Shown here one piece after another: positions 1 to 5,062 of a DNA stretch of 6,985 nucleotides; position 1 is the first letter of the stretch, and the number at the start of each line of letters is the position of its first letter. Under the pieces are notes generated by a model. It was not told the DNA's origin. It made no database searches and was given only the letters and a program-made list of their open reading frames with translations. Source of the stretch: JAGGAG01 sp031402225 (GTDB lineage: Bacteria > Gemmatimonadota > Gemmatimonadetes > Gemmatimonadales > GWC2-71-9); assembly GCA_031402225.1 (NCBI GenBank), contig JANNSD010000100.1:1-6985 (forward strand). The letters run 5' to 3'. The position numbers and the translations under genes are program-made.

Positions 1-1
1 G

Positions 2-205
2 GGCCACTCGACGGCGCGGGAAGCGGCGACCATCGCGCGCGATGCCGGGGTACGGCAACTGGTGCTGACGCACATCAGTGCACGCTACAACCGGGATGCG
101 CCGGAACTGCTGGCGGAGGCGAGGGCGATCTTTCCGGAGACGAGCGTGGCGAGGGACGGGATGACGGTTGAGGTGCCGTATCCGGAACAGCGTGAGGAGG
201 CCTGA
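2..205 (+). CDS. rnz: Ribonuclease Z, C-terminal end (partial, 5' end outside window)
   Basis: These are the last 67 residues of ribonuclease Z, the metallo-beta-lactamase-fold endonuclease that trims the 3' trailer of tRNA precursors in the cytoplasm. The fragment opens with the conserved GHST motif, followed by a helix (AREAATIARDAGV) and the LVLTHISARY segment. The His of HISARY is one of the family's zinc ligands. The tail (EARAIFPETSVARDGMTVEVP) matches the usual RNase Z ending, so the C-terminus is intact. The stop TGA at 203-205 shares its A with the ATG of the next gene (TGATG), which implies co-transcription and translational coupling. The catalytic N-terminal HxHxDH region lies outside the window. 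The motif match is strong and I see no plausible alternative family. Confidence 0.93.
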   Translation, partial: GHSTAREAATIARDAGVRQLVLTHISARYNRDAPELLAEARAIFPETSVARDGMTVEVPYPEQREEA

Positions 206-804
206 TGCTGTCACGCGTGCTGCTATTCATCGTTGTTACGGTCCTGCTGTGGTCTGGGATCCAGCCGACCGACCGGTTTACCTGGTGGCTCGAGGTGGCG
301 CCGGTGCTGATCGGGTTGCCGATCGTCATCCTCACCGCCCGGCGCTTTCCGCTGACGCCGCTGCTGCAGGTGCTGCTCACCCTGCACGCGATCATCCTGA
401 TGGTGGGTGGCCGGTATACCTACGCCGAAGTGCCCCTCGGCTTCTGGGTGCGGGACGCGCTCGGGCTGGCGCGGAACCACTATGACCGGCTGGGGCACTT
501 CGCGCAGGGCTTCGTACCGGCGATCCTGGCGCGGGAAATCCTGTGGCGCACCTCGCCACTCAAGGGGAGCAAGTGGCTGCCGTTCGTGGTGATCTCGATC
601 TGCCTGGCCTTCAGCGCCACCTACGAACTGATCGAGTGGTTGACCGCGGTGCTCACCGGTGAGGGTGCCACGGCGTTCCTGGGCACGCAGGGCGATGTGT
701 GGGATACCCAGTGGGACATGTTCCTGGCGCTGGTGGGGGCGGTGACGTCGCTGCTGCTGCTGAGCGCGGTGCACACACGGGAACTGCAAGACGTGAGGAC
801 GTGA
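205..804 (+). CDS. YjdF/DUF2238 family integral membrane protein
   Basis: This 199-residue polytopic inner-membrane protein belongs to the DUF2238 family (E. coli YjdF), whose function is unknown. Hydrophobic segments lie at about residues 4-20, 31-45, 52-68, 98-113, 124-148 and 170-188. Family-typical polar motifs sit in or near the membrane: HAIILMVGGRYTYAEVP (61-77), NHYDRLGHFAQGFVPA (91-106), ATYELIEW (138-145) and FLGTQGDVWDTQWDM (158-172). The cluster of conserved His, Asp and Glu (H61, H92, D94, H98, E141, E144, D164, D167, D171) suggests a buried catalytic or ion-binding site, but that is inference. The start is supported by GAGGAGG at 194-200 and the TGATG overlap with rnz. The last codons (DVRT, stop) are written by the ACGTGAGG tandem repeat, so the native C-terminus may originally have differed by a few residues. 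Confidence 0.9.
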   Translation: MLSRVLLFIVVTVLLWSGIQPTDRFTWWLEVAPVLIGLPIVILTARRFPLTPLLQVLLTLHAIILMVGGRYTYAEVPLGFWVRDALGLARNHYDRLGHFAQGFVPAILAREILWRTSPLKGSKWLPFVVISICLAFSATYELIEWLTAVLTGEGATAFLGTQGDVWDTQWDMFLALVGAVTSLLLLSAVHTRELQDVRT

Positions 805-814
805 GGACGTGAAG
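791..814 (+). repeat. Tandem 8-bp repeat, locus 1 (ACGTGAGG x2 plus ACGTGAAG)
   Basis: Two exact ACGTGAGG units (791-798, 799-806) are followed by the variant ACGTGAAG (807-814). The array overlaps the last codons and TGA stop (802-804) of the YjdF-family gene. The same unit recurs at 5029-5062 (opposite strand) and 6707-6738, so it is a dispersed family rather than a local accident. The final unit ends GAAGT here and at the third locus. Confidence 0.9.
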
Positions 815-830
815 TAAACGCCCTCACGTC
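798..830. terminator. Inverted repeat between convergent genes (possible bidirectional terminator)
   Basis: GACGTGAGG at 798-806 is perfectly complementary to CCTCACGTC at 822-830, giving a 9-bp stem around a 15-nt loop. It spans the 19-nt gap between the stops of the YjdF-family gene (804) and the photolyase gene (824). Position and symmetry suit a bidirectional transcription end. There is no U-tract on either side, so intrinsic termination would be weak. The structure may be a by-product of the repeat. Confidence 0.35.
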
Positions 831-2260
831 ATTGATGCGATGTACTTCGGCACATCGAACTTGTCCCGTGCCGCCTTGAGTGACTGGTAGCGAACGGTCC
901 CGTAGATGTTCCGGCGATAGAACGGCCGGTCGAACTTGCCGAACGTCCACATGATGCCGCCGTAGCTGTTCGGGTCGCGCCCATCGAGCGAGTACTTGTT
1001 GTTGAGGTGCTCCAGGATGCGCAGGCACTCGGCGGCATCCGGCGTCCACTGCAGCACCGCCTTTCCCCACAGCATCCGCATGTAGTTGTGCATCCAGCCA
1101 TCGCGCAGGTAGGAGCGCTGTGCCGCATTCCAGAGCTCGTCGCCGGTGCGCGCGTGCTCCAGGTCGTCATCGCTGTACAGTGCGGGGCGTGGGTCGGACT
1201 CGTGTTCCCGGAGCTCCTCCCGCGCCCACCCCGGCATGCCCTCAGGGGTGCGGTGCTTCGGGTTGAAGTAGCAGAAGTTGTGCGAAACCTCGCGCCAGGT
1301 GAGCGCCTCGTCCTGGAACTTGGCGTATTGGTCGACTGGGCCGACATCGCGCGCCGCGAGCAGGATCTCGTGAATCGAGAGATTGCCGAAGTGCAGGTAG
1401 GGCGAGAGCCGGCTCACCGCGTCGGGTTCGTTGGGGTCGTTGCGCAGGTCGACGTAGCGATGGAGCCCGGTCCGGAGGAAATCGTGAAGGCGGGCACGTC
1501 CGGCCACGGTGCCGCCGCGGAACATGGGGGACGGTCCGACGGCATGGTCGATGTCGCACCGGGCCACGAGTGATGCGATGGTGTCCCGGGTGGGCACGAC
1601 GGCATCGAACGGGAGTTCGACCGGGCGCTGAACTTTGGGCGACGGATTGTCCACCGGCCAGAGGTAGTGGGGCAGCGCCTCCATGAGCACGGTACGGATG
1701 CCCCGGGCGTTGCCGTGCTCCTTCTTGTGGTACGCCATCGGGATGAGCGTCGCGGAGTCCACGGCGATGACGGGTGTCGCGACGTCGGCTCGCAGCGCGC
1801 GGACCTGGCGCGGCACGATGAAGGTGGGGAAGAAGTCGGTCACGACCAGCGCGGCGCGGTTCGCGAGTCGCGCGAGGTGACTTTGGGGAACAGGAAACGC
1901 GGAATCTGGACTGGGAGACTGGGCCGCCGCCCTGTTGCCGGCGGGCCACTGGGTATGGCTACCGGTTCCCTCATCCAGCCAGAACGCGTACTGGATGCCG
2001 CGCGCGGCGAAGCCGGCGTAGAGGTCGATGACACCCTCGAGGATCCAGGTGTGAAAGCGGTCGCTGGCCCAGGGGTAGTCGTGGCGCAGGCCGTGGTACA
2101 CCAGCAGGGGAAGGCCCAGTGCGTCGGCCTGCTCAATCGCGAAGTTGACGGCGAAGTTGTCGTGCGCCCGCTGGGTGGTCTGCATCCAGTACAACACGAA
2201 TTCCCCGCCGGGGCGGGGCTTCGTGTCCGGCGGGGCGTGGAGACGGTAGTCGTGGCTCAC
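824..2260 (-). CDS. phr: Class II CPD photolyase (deoxyribodipyrimidine photo-lyase)
   Basis: This 478-residue FAD-dependent enzyme uses blue or near-UV light to split cyclobutane pyrimidine dimers in DNA. The N-terminal alpha/beta antenna domain carries VLYWMQTTQRAHDNFAVNFA (22-41), then LGLPLLVYHGLRHDYPWASDRFHTWILEGV in two contiguous blocks (48-77) and TDFFPTFIVPRQ (141-152). The C-terminal FAD domain carries LTWREVSHNFCYFNP (320-334), DELWNAAQ (374-381), GWMHNYMRMLWGK (388-400) and LDGRDPNSYGGIMW (425-438). W377, W398 and W405 keep the 21/7 spacing of the class II electron-transfer tryptophans (W360, W381, W388 in Methanosarcina mazei, as I recall), which supports class II rather than class I. 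The start is GTG (2258-2260) with AGGAG 7 nt upstream, and it overlaps the lipoprotein stop by 4 nt. A Ser/Pro-rich stretch at about residues 103-126 looks inserted and resembles a local repeat. The C-terminal MT-stop falls in an ACGTGA repeat unit. Confidence 0.95.
   Translation of the reverse strand: MSHDYRLHAPPDTKPRPGGEFVLYWMQTTQRAHDNFAVNFAIEQADALGLPLLVYHGLRHDYPWASDRFHTWILEGVIDLYAGFAARGIQYAFWLDEGTGSHTQWPAGNRAAAQSPSPDSAFPVPQSHLARLANRAALVVTDFFPTFIVPRQVRALRADVATPVIAVDSATLIPMAYHKKEHGNARGIRTVLMEALPHYLWPVDNPSPKVQRPVELPFDAVVPTRDTIASLVARCDIDHAVGPSPMFRGGTVAGRARLHDFLRTGLHRYVDLRNDPNEPDAVSRLSPYLHFGNLSIHEILLAARDVGPVDQYAKFQDEALTWREVSHNFCYFNPKHRTPEGMPGWAREELREHESDPRPALYSDDDLEHARTGDELWNAAQRSYLRDGWMHNYMRMLWGKAVLQWTPDAAECLRILEHLNNKYSLDGRDPNSYGGIMWTFGKFDRPFYRRNIYGTVRYQSLKAARDKFDVPKYIASMT
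1885..1909. repeat. Degenerate copy of the GGGAACA-type repeat inside phr
   Basis: This stretch aligns with 2768-2791 over 25 columns with 22 identities, three mismatches and one single-base gap. Both begin GGGGAACAGG and end CTGGA. The copy here is in frame within the photolyase gene and, with its flank up to 1923, encodes QSPSPDSAFPVPQ (residues 114-126) in a position that looks like a surface loop. Confidence 0.6.
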
Positions 2261-2748
2261 TCGATGGCTCCTGTCACGGTCCAGCCGCCGCTGCCCGGTG
2301 CGGTGACGGTGAGGGTACCGCCGGTGATGTTGCCGGTGCCCACGACGTCGTCGAAGTCGCCGAAGCCGCCGTCGTACGTCTCGGTGGCGGTGAAGGTGAA
2401 CGTCTCCAGGTCGACCTGGACACCGGTACCTGCAATGTCGCCCACCAGGATGTCGGTCTGGCTCGTGGAGTAGAACGATTCGCCGGTAATGACGAGGGTG
2501 TTGTCGCTCGCGTTCGACGTAACGACGAAGTCGATCACCCCGCCCGTCTCCCCGATTTCCGAGCCCATGTCACAGTTGGCCAGCACTTCGTAGCGCGCCA
2601 CGGTGGCGGGATCGGTGTCGAGGGTGGTATCCGTGACGTCGAATACGTCGCAGGCACCGGCGAAATCGAAGGGACCGTTGACGGAGTCCGTCGAGCAGCT
2701 GGAGAGCATGACGACGGCGGAGAAAAGGAGCGGTGCAGCACGGGTCAT
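2257..2748 (-). CDS. Small predicted lipoprotein of unknown function
   Basis: This is a 163-residue secreted protein. It has a short basic N-terminus (MTR), a hydrophobic core (LLFSAVVML) and the lipobox LSSC, placing the lipidated cysteine at C18, so export and anchoring by Lgt/LspA are predicted. The mature part is acidic, rich in Thr, Asp and Gly, and looks all-beta (for example ETFTFTATETYD at 115-126 and GGTLTVTAPGSGGWTVTGAIE at 143-163, the latter in two runs). C33 and C59 could form a disulfide. I do not recognise a named family. The ATG at 2746-2748 is chosen because AGGAGT lies 6 nt upstream and a signal peptide follows directly. The frame stays open upstream, but that extension runs antisense through the tRNA and is not credible. 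The stop overlaps the photolyase GTG by 4 nt, so the two are probably one transcript. Confidence 0.75.
   Translation of the reverse strand: MTRAAPLLFSAVVMLSSCSTDSVNGPFDFAGACDVFDVTDTTLDTDPATVARYEVLANCDMGSEIGETGGVIDFVVTSNASDNTLVITGESFYSTSQTDILVGDIAGTGVQVDLETFTFTATETYDGGFGDFDDVVGTGNITGGTLTVTAPGSGGWTVTGAIE
2268..2272 (-). promoter_or_regulatory. Shine-Dalgarno of phr
   Basis: AGGAG on the minus strand lies 7 nt before the GTG at 2258-2260. It sits inside the 3' end of the lipoprotein reading frame and decides the GTG as the photolyase start. Confidence 0.7.
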
Positions 2749-2754
2749 CGGCAG

Positions 2755-2760
2755 ACTCCT
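2755..2760 (-). promoter_or_regulatory. Shine-Dalgarno of the lipoprotein gene
   Basis: AGGAGT on the minus strand, 6 nt before the ATG at 2746-2748, fixes the start of the lipoprotein and excludes the longer open frame that reads through the tRNA. Confidence 0.7.
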
Positions 2761-2767
2761 GACCAGC

Positions 2768-2791
2768 GGGGAACAGGGAACAGGGAACTGG
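2768..2791. repeat. GGGAACA heptamer repeat upstream of the lipoprotein gene
   Basis: From 2769 there are two exact GGGAACA units and a third ending in T, followed by GGAGAG. The array lies 20 nt upstream of the lipoprotein start codon, between its ribosome-binding site and the divergent tRNA promoter. A degenerate copy lies inside the photolyase gene (1885-1909). Confidence 0.75.
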
Positions 2792-2813
2792 AGAGCCCGC
2801 CGCCCAGCGCGAT

Positions 2814-2842
2814 TTGACCGGGCAGGGGGGACGCCATATCTT
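2814..2842 (+). promoter_or_regulatory. Sigma70-type promoter of tRNA-Ala
   Basis: A -35 box TTGACC (2814-2819) is separated by exactly 17 nt from a -10 box TATCTT (2837-2842). Transcription would start near 2849-2850, a few bases before the mature tRNA 5' end at 2857. Hexamer match, spacing and position agree. Confidence 0.65.
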
Positions 2843-2856
2843 TGCGGCGCTGTCAC

Positions 2857-2929
2857 GGGGCTGTAGCTCAGCTGGGAGAGCGCTGCATTCGCATTGCAGA
2901 GGTCACGGGTTCGATCCCCGTCAGCTCCA
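2857..2929 (+). tRNA. tRNA-Ala (anticodon CGC)
   Basis: A complete 73-nt cloverleaf can be folded by eye. The acceptor stem is GGGGCTG (2857-2863) with CAGCTCC (2922-2928). The D arm is GCTC/GAGC, and the anticodon stem CTGCA/TGCAG encloses loop TTCGCAT. The T arm is ACGGG-TTCGATC-CCCGT and the discriminator base is A (2929). The anticodon CGC (2890-2892) reads GCG alanine codons. The acceptor stem has the G3:U70 wobble pair, the identity element read by alanyl-tRNA synthetase. CCA is not encoded (TTC follows), so it must be added by the CCA-adding enzyme after RNase Z-type trimming. It is the only plus-strand gene in the right-hand part of the window, lying between two minus-strand protein genes. 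Confidence 0.97.
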
Positions 2930-2951
2930 TTCACCGAGGGAACCGAAGGTC

Positions 2952-3941
2952 CTAGCGCCACCCTCGCAACTGCCTCACGTAGTCGTGCAGGGCCAGGAAC
3001 TTCTCGTACACCACCACGCCCTTCCGCTTCCGCCCCAGCTCACTGAACAGGTCCCGCAGCCGACCGAACCGGGTGACATAGAACCGGAACGTCTCCGCAA
3101 AATCCTCCTGCGGGTGCTGCATCGCATACGCCGACACATGATCGACCGGCGCCGTGGCGACCTTTCTCCGCTGGAAATCCACCCACGCCTCGTCCTTCAC
3201 CCGGTAGGCCTTGTCCACCTCGCCGAACACGCGGCGGAAGGCGTCGGTGCGGGCCCAGCGCCAGTGATGATAGAGAAAGCTGTGGCCCAGCTCATGGACA
3301 ATGAGCCCGGTGAGCATGGTCCAGGGGATTTCGTCCTGGCGCCGGCCGGTGGCGTAGCGCTGCTCGATCTCGATCACCTCGGGATACCTGGGATCGACGC
3401 CCGATACGCCGGGCCGGAGCAGCACGCGATAGCCCCAGGGCTTGATGCGCGACACGAGCAGCAGCCGTCGTGACCGCGTGAGCGCGCGCTGGATCAGGTC
3501 CTGTCCCGTCGCGTCGTTGCCGCACCAGGGACACCAGACCATCCAGTCGTCCACGCCGCGGCTGCAGTGGGGACAGTTGCCCTCGAACTTCGTATCCTCG
3601 TTCCATCCCTGTGGCTTGCTGCACCAGGGACAATGCGACATCGGGTACATGACCCGGCCACCACAACCCCAGTCGCACCTGGTGTCGAGGCGGAACCCCT
3701 TCGGGTGCGTGAGCGGCGCCTCGGCGGACACACCCTCCTCAAAAATATCGGTCCCGCACCAGGGACAGCAGGAGAAGTGGTCGGACACGACCCAGCCGCA
3801 CTTGTAGCATTCGGCGCCGGTGATTCGCTGGGAGTCGGGCCAACGGAGGGAGCGATCGCAGGTGGAGCAGTAGTTCCAGTATTGCTTGACCGCGTGACCA
3901 ACGGTACAGCGTGCCTCCGGACTGGGAGAGCGGCTAGGCAT
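2952..3941 (-). CDS. Multi-zinc-ribbon protein with C-terminal HExxH metallopeptidase domain
   Basis: This 329-residue protein has no signal peptide and is probably cytoplasmic. The N-terminal half holds seven cysteine pairs: C25/C28, C45/C48, C59/C62, C89/C93, C104/C107, C123/C126 and C137/C140. The last six form three zinc ribbons, each with exactly ten residues between knuckles and ending CPWC. The C-terminal half has HELGH (216-220), two zinc-binding His with the catalytic Glu. It is followed by DAFRRVFGE (233-241) and VSAYAMQHPQEDFAETF (269-285), which supplies an acidic third-ligand candidate (E279, D280 or E283). These blocks resemble the putative zinc-binding metallopeptidase family Peptidase_Mx (PF15887) from memory. 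Cleavage of a peptide or protein bond is therefore likely, with ribbons for substrate or nucleic-acid binding. The ATG overlaps the ATP-grasp stop by 8 nt and has no clear ribosome-binding site, so coupled translation is likely. The substrate is unknown. Confidence 0.8.
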   Translation of the reverse strand: MPSRSPSPEARCTVGHAVKQYWNYCSTCDRSLRWPDSQRITGAECYKCGWVVSDHFSCCPWCGTDIFEEGVSAEAPLTHPKGFRLDTRCDWGCGGRVMYPMSHCPWCSKPQGWNEDTKFEGNCPHCSRGVDDWMVWCPWCGNDATGQDLIQRALTRSRRLLLVSRIKPWGYRVLLRPGVSGVDPRYPEVIEIEQRYATGRRQDEIPWTMLTGLIVHELGHSFLYHHWRWARTDAFRRVFGEVDKAYRVKDEAWVDFQRRKVATAPVDHVSAYAMQHPQEDFAETFRFYVTRFGRLRDLFSELGRKRKGVVVYEKFLALHDYVRQLRGWR

Positions 3942-4989
3942 GAGTGTGCCCGTGTCGCTCGAGCGCTGTCTCCACCAGCCGCTGGATCAGGGCGGGATAC
4001 GCCAGGCCGCTCTTGTCGGCCGACTCGGCGAAATCGTGGCCGTTGCTGATGTAGGGATTGGCATTGGCCTCCAGCAGCCACACCTGCCCATCGGCCGCGA
4101 GCCGCACATCGCAGCGGGCATAGTCGCGAAGCCACAGGATACGAAACGCCGTGCGGCAAATGTGCTCGATGGTCTCGCGGGTCTGGGCCGCCACCGGGCG
4201 GGCGAACTGGTTCCGGATGCCGCGGCGGGTGCGATACCCCTCGTGCCACTTGGCCGCCCGGGTGGCGATGCGCTCCTCGGGGAGGTTCTTCTCCTTGTCG
4301 AACACCAGCTCAGTGAGCGGCATGATTTCCAGCTTGTCCCGGTTGCCGATGATGCTCACATACAGCTCGCGGCCCTCCACGAACTCCTCGGCGATGGCCG
4401 GCTGCTGGAACTGCTGGTGCACAAAGGCGACCCGCTCGGCGAGGGCGTCGGCATCGTGGACCACCGATGCCTGCGCGATGCCCTGCGAGGCATCCGTCTC
4501 CATCGGCTTCACGATCAGGGGGAAGATGAGGTCGCCGGTATGGGGCGGGGCCTCGCCGGGGTAGCAGGTGATGAACCCGGGCACCTTGATGCCGTGGTGG
4601 GCGAGGACCTTTTTGCTCAGGCCCTTGTTGCGCGACACCATGAGCCCGAGCGGCGGGGACCCGACATAGCAGACGCCGAGCGCCTCGAGGACGGAGGGAA
4701 CCACGTATTCGAGGTTGTCGTCGCCGCCGAACCCCTCACAGCAGTTGAAGACGAGGTCGGGCTTCCACTCCTGGATGCGGCGGATCAGCTCGCCCAGGTC
4801 GCCGCGCATGCCGACGAGATGGATGTCGTGGCCGTTCTCGCGGAGCGCGTGGGCCACCTGGTATTCCATCTCCGGCTCGGGGACATCGATGCGTCCCGCG
4901 AACTCGTCATCCATCTGCTTGAGATGCTCGTCGTGGCCCCAGTTGGCGGGGTACGGCGTGTCGAAGACAATGGCGATGCGAAATGGCAT
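3934..4989 (-). CDS. ATP-grasp ligase, D-alanine-D-alanine ligase-like
   Basis: This 351-residue cytoplasmic enzyme of the ATP-grasp carboxylate-amine ligase superfamily is predicted to activate a carboxylate as acyl-phosphate and join it to an amine. The Ddl-like N-terminal part has DLVFNCCEGFGGDDNLEYVV (78-97), ALGVCYVGSPP (103-113) and SRNKGLSKKVLAHHGIKVPG (119-138). ATP-binding motifs follow: FPLIVKPMETDASQGI (156-171, with K161), AEEFVEGREL (200-209), and the metal-binding D294 (ARCDVRL) and LLEANANPYI (305-314, with E307 and N311). The tail LAYPALIQRLVETALER is also Ddl-like. Its pairing with a metallopeptidase, with no cell-wall gene nearby, argues against housekeeping peptidoglycan synthesis. 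The start is ATG (4987-4989) with no Shine-Dalgarno. A TACTTT hexamer 6 nt upstream would fit leaderless transcription. It lies 73 nt after prfC. The substrate cannot be inferred. Confidence 0.85.
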   Translation of the reverse strand: MPFRIAIVFDTPYPANWGHDEHLKQMDDEFAGRIDVPEPEMEYQVAHALRENGHDIHLVGMRGDLGELIRRIQEWKPDLVFNCCEGFGGDDNLEYVVPSVLEALGVCYVGSPPLGLMVSRNKGLSKKVLAHHGIKVPGFITCYPGEAPPHTGDLIFPLIVKPMETDASQGIAQASVVHDADALAERVAFVHQQFQQPAIAEEFVEGRELYVSIIGNRDKLEIMPLTELVFDKEKNLPEERIATRAAKWHEGYRTRRGIRNQFARPVAAQTRETIEHICRTAFRILWLRDYARCDVRLAADGQVWLLEANANPYISNGHDFAESADKSGLAYPALIQRLVETALERHGHTHA

Positions 4990-4995
4990 TGACGG

Positions 4996-5001
4996 AAAGT
5001 A
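4996..5001 (-). promoter_or_regulatory. Possible -10 box for leaderless ATP-grasp transcript
   Basis: TACTTT on the minus strand fits TAnnnT and ends 6 nt before the ATG at 4989, which would place the transcription start at or next to the start codon. No convincing -35 box is visible at 17 nt. The gene lacks a Shine-Dalgarno, which is the reason to consider this. Confidence 0.25.
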
Positions 5002-5028
5002 GCGGAGGACTCGCCATCATCGCTACCA

Positions 5029-5062
5029 CTCACGTCCTCACGTCCTCACGTCCTCACGTCCT
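5029..5062 (-). repeat. Tandem 8-bp repeat, locus 2 (four ACGTGAGG-type units)
   Basis: On the plus strand four exact CTCACGTC units occupy 5029-5060, followed by CT. Read on the minus strand this is ACGTGAGG in tandem, starting within two bases of the prfC stop codon (5063-5065) and filling nearly half of the 73-nt gap to the ATP-grasp gene. It has the same orientation relative to the preceding gene as locus 1. Confidence 0.9.

Noticed and set aside
2857..2929. tRNA gene as an integration (att) site for a mobile island
   Set aside because: No integrase, no repeated tRNA 3' end and ordinary genes on both sides.
2939..2952. Small hairpin after tRNA-Ala as an intrinsic terminator
   Set aside because: The stem is only five pairs with a bulge and a 3-nt loop, and no T-run follows.
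2749..2961. N-terminal extension of the lipoprotein frame on the minus strand, beginning at 2961
   Set aside because: It reads the antisense strand of tRNA-Ala (GADGDRTRDLCNAN-type peptide, a well-known false translation of tRNA genes), and a proper ribosome-binding site and signal peptide lie at 2748.
3918..3930. Shared 11-nt string between the metallopeptidase 5' end (SPSP) and the photolyase insertion
   Set aside because: Several 11-mer matches are expected by chance in a 7-kb window, so it is not evidence of a repeat-derived N-terminus.
3934..4989. Housekeeping ddl assignment (cell-wall D-Ala-D-Ala ligase)
   Set aside because: The fold and motifs are Ddl-like, but the only coupled partner is a zinc-ribbon metallopeptidase and no mur genes are nearby, so a gene symbol is not justified.
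3940..4992. Long plus-strand open frame opposite the ATP-grasp gene (and a similar one opposite prfC at 5150-6697)
   Set aside because: High GC keeps the antisense frames open. The minus-strand frames have clear conserved motifs, and the plus-strand translations show none.
5029..5062. CRISPR array
   Set aside because: The units are 8 bp, directly adjacent and without spacers, and no cas genes are present.
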